From assembly GCF_033947565.1 (NCBI RefSeq), contig NZ_JARPVX010000004.1, positions 85,929 to 149,928 on the forward strand: a DNA stretch of 64,000 bases, read 5' to 3'. Source of the stretch: Lichenihabitans sp033947565. Lineage in GTDB: Bacteria > Pseudomonadota > Alphaproteobacteria > Rhizobiales > Beijerinckiaceae. A program made the translations under genes and the position numbers. The notes under the pieces are model-generated. The model ran no database searches. It saw only the letters and a program-made list of their open reading frames with translations, and had not been told where the DNA came from. This document shows positions 16,496 through 25,002 of the stretch, in pieces (position 1 is the stretch's first letter; every line of letters starts with the position of its first letter).

Positions 16496-18439
16496 ATGTC
16501 GATGGAAGACGTCTTCGAGAGCTTCGCCCGATCCTACGATTCCCGCAAAGCGGCCGAGATGTCGCTTTCGGACTACCTGCAGGCGTGCCGCAACGATCCG
16601 ATGATGACGGCTTCGGCCCCCGAACGCATCCTGGCGGCGATCGGCGAACCCACCATGATCGACACCGCCCGGGAAGCGCGCCTCGGTCGTGTGTTCATGA
16701 ACCGCACCATCCGGGTTTATCCCGCCTTTGCGGAATTCTACGGCATGGAGGAAACGATCGAGCGGATCGTCTCCTTCTTCCGCCACGCCGCCCAGGGGCT
16801 CGAGGAGCGCAAGCAGATCCTTTACCTGCTAGGGCCTGTCGGCGGCGGCAAGTCGTCGTTGGCCGAGCGCTTGAAGGCGTTGATCGAGGCCTATCCGGTT
16901 TATGCCCTTAAGGCCGGCGACGAGGTGAGCCCCGTCTTCGAAAGCCCCCTCGGATTGTTCGACCCGGACCGCATGGGGCCCATGCTGGAGGAGCGTTACG
17001 GCATCCCCAAGCGCCGCCTCACCGGTTTGATGAGCCCCTGGGCGGTCAAGCGTCTCGACGAGTTCGAAGGCGACATTTCGCGCTTCACCGTGGTCAAGAT
17101 GAACCCGTCGCGGTTGCGCCAGATCGCGGTCGCCAAGACGGAGCCCGGCGACGAGAACAACCAGGATATCTCCTCGCTGGTCGGCAAGGTGGATATCCGC
17201 CGGCTCGAGACGCTGAGCCAGGCCGATCCCGATGCCTACAGCTATTCGGGCGGCCTCAACCGCGCCAACCAGGGCATGCTCGAATTCGTCGAGATGTTCA
17301 AAGCGCCGATCAAGATGCTGCATCCGCTGCTGACCGCCACCCAGGAAGGCAATTACGTCGGCACGGAGAACATCGGCGCCATCCCGTTCACCGGCATCAT
17401 CATGGCCCACTCGAACGAGGCCGAGTGGCAGAGTTTTCGCACCAACAAGAACAACGAAGCCTTCATCGACCGGATCTACGTCATCAAGGTGCCGTACTGC
17501 CTTCGCGTCACGGAGGAAAAGCTGATCTACGAGAAGCTGATCCGCGACTCCGAACTGACGGGAGCCCCTTGCGCGCCGGGTACTCTCGAGATGCTGGCGC
17601 GTTTCTCGGTGCTGTCGCGCCTCAGGATCCACGAGAACTCGAACCTGTTCTCGAAGATGCGGGTGTATGACGGCGAAAGCCTGCGCGAGGTCGATCCGCG
17701 CGCCCGATCGATGCAGGAATACAAGGATTCGGCCGGCGTCGACGAGGGCATGGACGGCATCTCGACGCGCTTCGCCTTCAAGGTGCTGGCCGCGACCTTC
17801 AATCACGACGTGTCCGAGGTGGTGGCCGATCCGGTGCACCTGATGTACGTGCTGGAACAGTCGATCCGCCGCGAGCAATTGCCGGCCGACACCGAGAAGC
17901 GCTACCGCGAGTTCATCAAGGCCGACCTCGCGCCGCGCTATGCCGAGTTCATCGGCCACGAGATCCAGAAAGCCTATCTCGAATCCTACCACGACTACGG
18001 GCAGAACCTGTTCGACCGCTACGTCGATTACGCGGATGCCTGGATCGAGGACCAGGACTTCAAGGATCCCGACACCGGGCAACTGCTCAACCGTGAGTTG
18101 CTCAACGGGGAGCTCACCAAGGTCGAGAAGCCGGCCGGCATCGCCAACCCCAAGGACTTTCGCAACGAGGTGGTGAAGTTCTCGCTGCGGGCCCGGGCCG
18201 GCAACGGCGGCCGCAACCCGTCCTGGACCAGCTACGAGAAGATCCGCGAAGTGATCGAGCGCCGCATGTTCAGCCAGGTGGAAGAACTGCTGCCGGTGAT
18301 CTCCTTCTCGTCGAAACGCGATAGCGACACCGAAAAGAAGCACGGCCAGTTCGTCGAGCGCATGGTGGCGCGCGGCTATACCGAGCGACAGGTGCGCCGT
18401 CTCGTCGAATGGTACATGCGGGCCAAGCAGGCCGGATGA
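16496..18439 (+). CDS. prkA: PrkA family serine protein kinase (YeaG-like)
   Basis: A 647-residue member of the PrkA/YeaG family: an N-terminal AAA+ domain with Walker A GPVGGGKSS at residues 113-121, and a C-terminal region distantly related to eukaryote-type kinases. In E. coli YeaG acts with YeaH in stationary phase and nitrogen starvation; in Bacillus PrkA functions in sporulation and has been reported as kinase or protease. GGAGGGAAGGACC lies before ATG 16496. First gene of the three-gene set with yeaH (28 bp downstream) and spoVR, a conserved stress module in non-sporulating Proteobacteria. Confidence 0.95.
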   Translation: MSMEDVFESFARSYDSRKAAEMSLSDYLQACRNDPMMTASAPERILAAIGEPTMIDTAREARLGRVFMNRTIRVYPAFAEFYGMEETIERIVSFFRHAAQGLEERKQILYLLGPVGGGKSSLAERLKALIEAYPVYALKAGDEVSPVFESPLGLFDPDRMGPMLEERYGIPKRRLTGLMSPWAVKRLDEFEGDISRFTVVKMNPSRLRQIAVAKTEPGDENNQDISSLVGKVDIRRLETLSQADPDAYSYSGGLNRANQGMLEFVEMFKAPIKMLHPLLTATQEGNYVGTENIGAIPFTGIIMAHSNEAEWQSFRTNKNNEAFIDRIYVIKVPYCLRVTEEKLIYEKLIRDSELTGAPCAPGTLEMLARFSVLSRLRIHENSNLFSKMRVYDGESLREVDPRARSMQEYKDSAGVDEGMDGISTRFAFKVLAATFNHDVSEVVADPVHLMYVLEQSIRREQLPADTEKRYREFIKADLAPRYAEFIGHEIQKAYLESYHDYGQNLFDRYVDYADAWIEDQDFKDPDTGQLLNRELLNGELTKVEKPAGIANPKDFRNEVVKFSLRARAGNGGRNPSWTSYEKIREVIERRMFSQVEELLPVISFSSKRDSDTEKKHGQFVERMVARGYTERQVRRLVEWYMRAKQAG

Positions 18440-18467
18440 GTGGCGCCGGGCCGAGAAGCGATCAGCG

Positions 18468-19778
18468 ATGAACATCATCGATCGACGCCTCAATGCGAGT
18501 GGCAAAAGCCTTGCCAACCGCCAGCGCTTCCTCAGGCGGGCAAAGGCGCTGGCCCAGAAGGCCGTCCGCGAGTCCACCAAGGACCGGTCGATCAAGGACT
18601 TCGACCAGGGTGGGGAAATCCGCATCCCGGTCGACAGCCTGCGTGAACCGCGCCTGCACCGCTCGGGGCAGGGCGGCACCCGCGAGGGACTGCTGCCCGG
18701 CAACAAGAAGTTTGTGCAGGGCGACACCATTCCGAAGCCGAAGGGCGGCGGCGGGGGGCCTGGCCAGGAAGGCGGCGAGGACGGGGAGGGCGAGGACGAG
18801 TTCCGGTTCGTGCTCAGCCAGGAGGAATATCTCGATCTGTTCTTCGACGACCTGGAACTGCCCGACCTCGCCAAAAAGACCCTCGCCAAGACCGAAAGCG
18901 TCGCGCTGCATCGCGCCGGCTATTCCACCTCAGGCTCACCGGCCAACCTGTCGCTAACCCGCACCATGCGCAACAGCTTGTCGCGGCGGGTCGCGCTCAA
19001 TCGGCCGAAATCGGCCGACGTGCTGGCCATGGAGGCCGAGATCGAGGCGCTCGAGCGCAGCGGCGAGGAGCCCGGCCGGCTGATGCGGTTGCGGGCCGAA
19101 CATGCGCATCTCGTATCGCGCGCCCGCCGGGTACCCTTCATCGACCCGATCGACATCCGGTTCCGCCGCTTCCAGGCGGTGCCGAAGCCCGTGGCCCAGG
19201 CGGTGATGTTCTGCCTGATGGACACCTCCGCCTCGATGACGGAGCCCATGAAGGATCTGGCGAAGCGCTTCTACGCGCTGCTCTACATCTTCCTGAAGCG
19301 GCGTTACCGCCACGTCGAGCTCGTGTTCGTCCGACACACCCACGAGGCCGAGGAGGTGGACGAGGACACGTTCTTCCATTCGGCCGAAACGGGCGGCACC
19401 GTGGTGTCGAGCGCCCTCGCCGAGATGGTGCGGATCGCCAAGGCGCGCTTCCCGACCGAGGACTGGAACATCTACGCGGCCCAGGCATCCGACGGCGACA
19501 ATTCGGCCAGCGACACGGCGCGCTGCACGACCCTGCTGCGCGAGGGTGTGCTGCCGCTCTGCCAGTATTTCGCTTATCTCGAAGTCGGTCGCGACAGCGA
19601 GGCGAGCCAGATGGGCTTCATCCCCCGTGCCACGGAACTTTGGCGCACCTACGAGGCCGTGAACGACGGCGGCGCCGATTTCGCCATGGTGAAGGTTAAC
19701 CACCGCAACGAGATCTATCCCGTGTTCCGCCGCCTTTTCGAACGCAAAGGTAGCGATGCCAGGAGGCAGCCCGCATGA
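18468..19778 (+). CDS. yeaH: YeaH/YhbH family protein (DUF444)
   Basis: A 436-residue DUF444 protein. After a basic N-terminus (RRAKALAQKAV) and a Gly-rich hinge (about residues 85-100), the C-terminal half holds a von Willebrand A-like fold with MDTSASM, a MIDAS-type DxSxS motif expected to bind a divalent cation. Partner of PrkA in the known E. coli pair. Its stop overlaps the spoVR start by 4 bp (19775-19778), showing translational coupling. Confidence 0.94.
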   Translation: MNIIDRRLNASGKSLANRQRFLRRAKALAQKAVRESTKDRSIKDFDQGGEIRIPVDSLREPRLHRSGQGGTREGLLPGNKKFVQGDTIPKPKGGGGGPGQEGGEDGEGEDEFRFVLSQEEYLDLFFDDLELPDLAKKTLAKTESVALHRAGYSTSGSPANLSLTRTMRNSLSRRVALNRPKSADVLAMEAEIEALERSGEEPGRLMRLRAEHAHLVSRARRVPFIDPIDIRFRRFQAVPKPVAQAVMFCLMDTSASMTEPMKDLAKRFYALLYIFLKRRYRHVELVFVRHTHEAEEVDEDTFFHSAETGGTVVSSALAEMVRIAKARFPTEDWNIYAAQASDGDNSASDTARCTTLLREGVLPLCQYFAYLEVGRDSEASQMGFIPRATELWRTYEAVNDGGADFAMVKVNHRNEIYPVFRRLFERKGSDARRQPA

Positions 19779-21331
19779 CGACCGCGATGCTTCAACGCTC
19801 GCCCTTGCTGTTCGAGGGCAGCGACTGGGACTTCCCGATGATCCAGCGCATCCACGATGCGGTGGCGACCATCGCGCATGGCGAATTCCGGCTCGACACC
19901 TACCGGAACCAGATCGAGATCATCACCACCGAGCAGATGCTCGACGCTTATTCGAGTGTCGGCATGCCGTTGTTCTACAAGCACTGGAGCTTTGGCAAGC
20001 AATTCGCCCAGCACGAGGCCGGCTACCGGACGGGGCTGCGCGGCCTCGCCTACGAGATCGTCATCAATTCGGACCCGTGCATCTCCTACATCATGGAGGA
20101 GAACACCGCCGTGATGCAGACGCTGGTGATCGCCCACGCGGCTTTCGGGCATAACCATTTCTTCAAGAACAACTACCTGTTCAAGCAGTGGACCGACGCC
20201 AACGGCATCCTGGCCTATCTGGATTTTGCCAAGGGCTATGTGGCCGAATGCGAGGAGCGCTACGGGCATACGGCCGTCGAGCGCACCCTCGATGCCGCCC
20301 ATGCGCTGATGTCGCACGCGGTCCACCGTTACCCGCGCAAGCGCAAGCCCGACCTCGCCTCGGAGGAGCGGCGCGAGCGGGATCGCCGCATCCACGGCGA
20401 GCAGATGTACAACGACCTGTGGCGCACCGTGCCGACCGGCGCCAAGGCGAAGCCAGGGCGCGGCGACGAGGAACGCCGCAAGGCATTGCTCGAGCTGCCG
20501 CAGGAAAACATCCTTTATTTCCTGGAGAAGACGGCACCGCGTCTGGCGGCCTGGCAGCGCGAGATCATCCGCATCGTCCGCCACATCGCGCAGTATTTCT
20601 ACCCGCAAGGGCAGACCAAGCTGATGAACGAGGGCTGCGCCACCTATTGCCATTATCGGCTGATGGGCCGGTTGTTCGAAACCGGCCAGATCAACGAAGG
20701 CGCCTATCTCGAATTCCTGCAGTCACACACCAATGTGGTGATGCAGCCGGACTACGACGACCGGCGCTACAGCGGTATCAACCCCTACGCGCTTGGCTTT
20801 GCGATGATGCAGGACATCGAGCGCATCGTGGTCAGCCCGACCGACGAGGATCGCGCCTGGTTCCCCGACATCGCAGGCGTCGGCGAGCCCTTCGAGGTGC
20901 TGAAACACGTTTGGGCCAACTACCGGGACGAAAGTTTCGTCACCCAGTTTCTCAGCCCGCGCCTGATCCGGCAGTGGAAGCTGTTTCAGGTGGTGGATGA
21001 AGGCGACAAGGCGAAGGCCTGGCGCGTCGCCGCGATCCACGACGAGCGCGGCTACCGCGGCCTGCGGCGTGCCCTCGGGCGGCAATATGACATTTCGCAC
21101 ATCGACGCCGACATCCAGGTGGTGGACGTCGACCTCGGCGGCGACCGTCGCCTCAAGCTGCAACACAGCGTGCTGAACGGCCAGACGCTCGAGGCCCGCG
21201 AAGCCCGCGAGGTGATGCAGCATCTCGCCGACCTGTGGGGCTACGATGTGACCCTGGAGGAGATCGACCCGGCCACGGGCGCGGTGTTGAAGGACCACGC
21301 CGCGAGCGCCCGGCCGAACTTCTTCGGCTGA
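19775..21331 (+). CDS. spoVR: SpoVR family protein (YcgB-like)
   Basis: A 518-residue SpoVR/YcgB protein, normal length. Diagnostic stretches are YKHWSFGKQF, the AAFGHNHFFKNNYLFKQ region with conserved histidines, NEGCATYCHY and the INPYALGFAMMQDIER block. Named for Bacillus stage V sporulation (cortex formation), but the Gram-negative members occur with prkA-yeaH and are stress-linked; the biochemical activity is not established. Third gene of the operon, coupled to yeaH by a 4-bp overlap. Confidence 0.95.
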   Translation: MTTAMLQRSPLLFEGSDWDFPMIQRIHDAVATIAHGEFRLDTYRNQIEIITTEQMLDAYSSVGMPLFYKHWSFGKQFAQHEAGYRTGLRGLAYEIVINSDPCISYIMEENTAVMQTLVIAHAAFGHNHFFKNNYLFKQWTDANGILAYLDFAKGYVAECEERYGHTAVERTLDAAHALMSHAVHRYPRKRKPDLASEERRERDRRIHGEQMYNDLWRTVPTGAKAKPGRGDEERRKALLELPQENILYFLEKTAPRLAAWQREIIRIVRHIAQYFYPQGQTKLMNEGCATYCHYRLMGRLFETGQINEGAYLEFLQSHTNVVMQPDYDDRRYSGINPYALGFAMMQDIERIVVSPTDEDRAWFPDIAGVGEPFEVLKHVWANYRDESFVTQFLSPRLIRQWKLFQVVDEGDKAKAWRVAAIHDERGYRGLRRALGRQYDISHIDADIQVVDVDLGGDRRLKLQHSVLNGQTLEAREAREVMQHLADLWGYDVTLEEIDPATGAVLKDHAASARPNFFG

Positions 21332-21361
21332 CGAGGTCCGTCGGCCAGGGAGCCTGTGGGG

Positions 21362-21655
21362 TCAGTCGAGGCCCTCGACGATCCGCATGTCGCGCTCGGC
21401 CGCCCCGTCGAGAGCCGCGATGGCCTTCTGGTAGGCGGGATCGGCGTAGAGCGCCTTGGCGGTCGCGAGATCGGGGAATTCGACCACGACGGTGCGCTGC
21501 AACTGCCCGCCCTCGTAGGCCTCGATCGCCATGCCGCGCACCAGGAAGCGACCGCCTGCCGCCGTGATGGCCGGGCCGGCGAGCTTCGAATAGGCGGCGA
21601 GCTTGTCCGGATCGGAGATCGCGCGGTACTGCACCACCAGATAGGCCTTCGGCAT
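21362..21655 (-). CDS. DUF1330 domain protein
   Basis: A 97-residue dimeric alpha-beta barrel type protein. MPKAYLVVQYRAISDPDKL and VVEFPDLATAKALYADPAYQ are typical for DUF1330. ATG 21655 is chosen because GGGAG stands 7 bases upstream; an in-frame TTG two codons earlier is less likely. The family has no assigned reaction, and small ferredoxin-like barrels of this type often bind aromatic or short-chain ligands. It follows the xseB operon on the same strand after 25 bp. Confidence 0.88.
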   Translation of the reverse strand: MPKAYLVVQYRAISDPDKLAAYSKLAGPAITAAGGRFLVRGMAIEAYEGGQLQRTVVVEFPDLATAKALYADPAYQKAIAALDGAAERDMRIVEGLD

Positions 21656-21680
21656 AATCAAACTCCCGTGCGTGGCTCGA

Positions 21681-21950
21681 TCAGGTTTGGGGGTCGAGCG
21701 GGGCCGTGCCGGTCGGCGTGCCGTCGGCCGCCAGCGTGATCTTCTCGATCCGCATCTCGGCGGCTCGCAGCAGCGACTCGCAATGTTTGCGCAGATGCTC
21801 GCCCCGCTCGTAGATGGCGATCGAGTCTTCGAGCGTAACGTTGCCCTTCTCCAGGCGGGTCACGATGTCTTCGAGTTCCGCCATGGCCTTTTCGAACGGC
21901 AGGGTCGTCAGGTCGGGGGTGGCATCGGAAGGCTGCATGGCGAGCCTCAT
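21681..21950 (-). CDS. xseB: Exodeoxyribonuclease VII small subunit
   Basis: A short helical protein (89 residues from ATG 21950, 85 from ATG 21938) with the XseB core: FEKAMAELEDIVTRLEKG, LEDSIAIYERGEHLRKHCE. It binds the large subunit XseA in the enzyme that degrades single-stranded DNA to oligonucleotides. ATG 21950 overlaps the upstream stop by 4 bp, matching two further 4-bp overlaps in the same operon; ATG 21938 has an AGG element 8 bases upstream and is an alternative. xseA is not in the window. Confidence 0.93.
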   Translation of the reverse strand: MRLAMQPSDATPDLTTLPFEKAMAELEDIVTRLEKGNVTLEDSIAIYERGEHLRKHCESLLRAAEMRIEKITLAADGTPTGTAPLDPQT

Positions 21951-22507
21951 GCCGGCATTGGCGGGCGCCCGTCAAGCGCGCCGGTCGCGGGCGCATCCTC
22001 GAGGTCGAGCGCAAAGCAGGTGCCTTCGAAGCACTCGGCGCCGCGTCCGATGGCGGCCACGGCCTCCACCATGCGGCCATTTCGTCGGAGTGCGGCATCG
22101 GCAAGCGCCACGAGGTGCCGATTCGGCGTCGCGGTGGGCGAGGCTGCCCGCAGGCGACGCGCATGCGTGTCCTCGGTCACGTCGGGCACCAGACAACAGA
22201 GCGCGATGAAGGCCGCCGCGGTGGAGCGGCTGACCCCGGCATAACAATGGATCAGCATCGGTTCGGCCCGGTCCCAACACGCCAGAAACGCCAGCAGATC
22301 GTCGATGTGGCGTTGTTCGGCCAGCACATAGCTCGGGGTGGCCTGCACGATGTCGGACAGCGCGAGATGCAGCCGCCGCTCCGGTGCGACCCCCGGGAAG
22401 GCAGGGACGCGGTGTGGCAGGACCAGAAGCGACACGGCCCAGCCCGCCCGCGAAGCGGCCAGCACTGCGTCGACATGCGCCAGGGGGCAGACGTGGATCT
22501 GGCTCAT
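21947..22507 (-). CDS. Tyrosine / dual-specificity protein phosphatase family protein
   Basis: A 186-residue protein with the Cys-based phosphatase signature HCYAGVSRS at residues 87-95 (Cys88 nucleophile, Arg94 phosphate binding), the same CX5R loop used by protein tyrosine and dual-specificity phosphatases. The upstream Asp in LHLALSDI is a candidate general acid. Substrate unknown. It overlaps both neighbours by 4 bp (HD protein gene upstream, xseB downstream), so the four genes are probably translated as one coupled unit. Confidence 0.87.
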   Translation of the reverse strand: MSQIHVCPLAHVDAVLAASRAGWAVSLLVLPHRVPAFPGVAPERRLHLALSDIVQATPSYVLAEQRHIDDLLAFLACWDRAEPMLIHCYAGVSRSTAAAFIALCCLVPDVTEDTHARRLRAASPTATPNRHLVALADAALRRNGRMVEAVAAIGRGAECFEGTCFALDLEDAPATGALDGRPPMPA

Positions 22508-23118
22508 CGACGCTCGATCACATTGGATTTGGACAAGGCCGCGAACCGCGCCAGGAATGCGCTTTGGGCACGGTCGGCCGGCCAGGGTTCGAGCGCGTCG
22601 GCTTCGAGCGGGGCCGCCGAAAATGGAGGTCCGAAGAACGCCGTCGCCTCGTCGTCCGCGAAGCCCGCGAGGGCGGTGGCCTCCATGCGGGCCACGGCTT
22701 GGTCGGCCCGCTTAATGATCTCGGCCGCAGCCGCAGCCGCGGCCGCGATGCCGAAGCGGGCCTGGATGGCCCCGAGCACACGATGCTCCACGGCCTTGTA
22801 GTCGTTGCCGAGCGCCGCCTTGAAGGGTGAGATGAGGTCGCCCACCACATATTCGGCCGCGTCATGCAGCAGGGCGGCCAACCGCTCGGCCGCCGGCGCA
22901 TCGGGCGACCCGATGGCGAACACCCGCTCGACCAGCAACGAATGCTGCGCCACGGAGAACACATGGGCGCCGAGCGTCTGCCCGTTCCAGCGGGCCACGC
23001 GGGCTAGACCATGCGCCACGTCGGCGATCGCGATGTCGTCGGGGCTCGGCGCCAGCAGGTCGAGGCGGCGGCCGGACAACATGCGCTGCCAGGCGCGCGG
23101 CGGGGTTGCCGCACTCAT
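22504..23118 (-). CDS. HD domain phosphohydrolase
   Basis: A 204-residue HD-superfamily protein. Metal ligands are suggested by HVFSVAQHS (His52, His59), the HD pair His85-Asp86 in LLHDAAEYVVGD and a late Asp in KRADQAVARMEA. This order resembles YfbR-type 5'-deoxynucleotidases and related nucleotide hydrolases, so nucleotide pool cleaning is a fair guess. ATG 23118 overlaps the tag stop codon by 4 bp. Confidence 0.87.
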   Translation of the reverse strand: MSAATPPRAWQRMLSGRRLDLLAPSPDDIAIADVAHGLARVARWNGQTLGAHVFSVAQHSLLVERVFAIGSPDAPAAERLAALLHDAAEYVVGDLISPFKAALGNDYKAVEHRVLGAIQARFGIAAAAAAAAEIIKRADQAVARMEATALAGFADDEATAFFGPPFSAAPLEADALEPWPADRAQSAFLARFAALSKSNVIERR

Positions 23119-23756
23119 GGGCGTCCCTCCGGCTGCGGCCCGCAGGCCGCATGGCGGAAGCAGCCGACCAGATGGTCGTTCACCATGCCGACCGCCTCCA
23201 TGAAGGCGTAAAGGATGGTCGGGCCGCAGAACCCGAGGCCGTTGCCGCGAAGGTGGGCCGCCATGGCGCGGGACGCGGCGGTCTCGGTCGGCACATCGGC
23301 GGCGCTCGCAAAGGCGTTCTGCACCGGGACGCCGCCGACGAAGCTCCATAACAGGGCCGAGAAGCCGCCGCGCTCTTGTTCCGCCAACCAGAACCGGGCC
23401 GTGGCGATCGTATTGACGATCTTGGCCCGGTTTCGGACGATCCCGGCATCGGCCATCAGCCGCGCCACATCGGCCTCGCCGTAGCGGGCGATGCGAGCCG
23501 GCTCGAAGCCGTCGAAGGCGCGCCGGAACGCGTCGCGCTTGCGCAGAATGGTGATCCAGGACAGCCCGGCCTGGAAGCCGTCGAGGATCAGCTTTTCGAA
23601 GAGCGCACGGTCGTCCCACTCGGGCACGCCCCATTCGGCGTCGTGGTAGCCGACATAAAGCGGGTCATACCCGGCCCAGCCGCAGCGCAGGCAGCCGTCT
23701 TCGTGGCGCACCGGCGTCGTGGGGCGTGGGGGGGGTCGGGACGGGGCAGCGGCCAT
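23115..23756 (-). CDS. tag: DNA-3-methyladenine glycosylase I
   Basis: A 213-residue base-excision enzyme that removes 3-methyladenine from alkylated DNA. Zinc ligands of the Tag family are visible: the early cysteine in CLRCGWAG, the His of YHDAEWGVP, and the C-terminal His and Cys in NDHLVGCFRH. The helix-hairpin-helix core includes FEKLILDGFQAGLSW, whose Glu and Trp line the base pocket. First gene of the tag - HD hydrolase - phosphatase - xseB run, which unites DNA-repair and nucleotide functions. Confidence 0.95.
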   Translation of the reverse strand: MAAAPSRPPPRPTTPVRHEDGCLRCGWAGYDPLYVGYHDAEWGVPEWDDRALFEKLILDGFQAGLSWITILRKRDAFRRAFDGFEPARIARYGEADVARLMADAGIVRNRAKIVNTIATARFWLAEQERGGFSALLWSFVGGVPVQNAFASAADVPTETAASRAMAAHLRGNGLGFCGPTILYAFMEAVGMVNDHLVGCFRHAACGPQPEGRP

Positions 23757-23846
23757 GCCGATCTTTTAGCTGCTCCGGATTGGTTTCTGAACCCGCGATC
23801 GCGGCGGGCTTTCGGTCACTGAGTTCTGGTTGGGCTCAAGGCGGCT

Positions 23847-24905
23847 TCAGATCTCGCGAACGACGTTCCGGAAGGCATCAACCAACGCGCCATCGAGTTT
23901 CGGCCCGAGCGACGTCAGATAGGCCGTGGCCGCCCTGGTGCTGACGGCCGCCTTGTAGGGCCGGCGTTCGATCAGGGCCGCGTAGATGTCGCAGATGGTG
24001 ACCATGCGGACGAAGCGCGACACCTGGGTGCCGGCCTGACGGTCGGGATATCCGGACCCGTCGAGAAACTCGTGGTGGTGGCGCACGATATCCAGGATCG
24101 CCGGGTGATAGCCCTGCTGGCTTTCCAGCAGGGCATGGCCCAAGGCCGCATGCGACCGCACCAGCGCCATTTCGGCGAGCGTCAGCGGCGTGGTCTTGTT
24201 GAGAACAGTCCGCGGAATGCGGGACTTGCCGATGTCATGCACGAGAGCCGCCTGCGACAGCAGGTGCTGTGCCTTGGGCGGCAGGCCGAGTTCGATCGCA
24301 AAGGCGGCCACGAGGCCCGCAACAAGCAAGCAGTGCTGATAGGTGACGTCGTCGTGGGTCCACACCACATCGAGCCACGCCTTGATCCTGACCTGCTCGA
24401 TGGCGGTCAGAAGAATGCCGCCCGCCTCCTCGACCATCGCGGGTGCGATTACCTGACGCTCGGCGCGTTTGCCGATGACCGCGCCAAGCACCGTCTCGAT
24501 CAGGCAGACGCTGGCGGCGGCCTCGCCGACCGGCCTCGGACCAACTGCCATCTGTGGCCGCGTCGGCATGAGCGCCCGCACGGCCCGGATCAGCGTGGCG
24601 GGATCGACCTGCACCGGCATGGTGGTGGTCGCCCCCGCCATCGTGGCCTGTGCCTGCGTAAGATGGCTCGGGTCGCGCAGGAGGCCCAGCACCGGCACAT
24701 CGACTGTAAGGGCGAGCCGCGCCAGGGCGAGCCGCGTCGCCTCGACGGAGGCGGTCGAGTCGAAAGCCACGTCGCAGATGACGAGCCGGGGTTCCACCCG
24801 GGGGATCTCGCTCAGCGCGAGCGGCAGAACGGTGCAAGGCGCGACCTCGGCGAGGATGCGCTGCAATCGTCGTGCTTCGCCGAGTCGATCCGTCAGAAGG
24901 AACAA
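23847..24905 (-). CDS. HD-GYP domain protein with receiver-like N-terminus
   Basis: A 352-residue protein: residues 1-115 resemble a response-regulator receiver with Asp45 in LVICDVAF as possible phosphoacceptor, although the usual N-terminal acidic pair is reduced (LTDR) and the late Lys seems absent. Residues about 180-345 are an HD-GYP domain with VHDIGK (His223-Asp224) and HHHEFLDGSGYPD carrying the GYP signature, so cyclic-di-GMP phosphodiesterase activity is likely. The only usable start near the fold's edge is TTG 24905, since an in-frame TGA lies two codons upstream. No sensor kinase gene adjoins. Confidence 0.88.
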   Translation of the reverse strand: MFLLTDRLGEARRLQRILAEVAPCTVLPLALSEIPRVEPRLVICDVAFDSTASVEATRLALARLALTVDVPVLGLLRDPSHLTQAQATMAGATTTMPVQVDPATLIRAVRALMPTRPQMAVGPRPVGEAAASVCLIETVLGAVIGKRAERQVIAPAMVEEAGGILLTAIEQVRIKAWLDVVWTHDDVTYQHCLLVAGLVAAFAIELGLPPKAQHLLSQAALVHDIGKSRIPRTVLNKTTPLTLAEMALVRSHAALGHALLESQQGYHPAILDIVRHHHEFLDGSGYPDRQAGTQVSRFVRMVTICDIYAALIERRPYKAAVSTRAATAYLTSLGPKLDGALVDAFRNVVREI

Positions 24906-25002
24906 GTCTCAGGGGCTCGCAAGTCAATCGGACTACCGAGCCGGATATATCGGGCAGTTCTTTCCAGGAGCTTGATCGAACTGACGCTACGTCATCGCCG
25001 CT

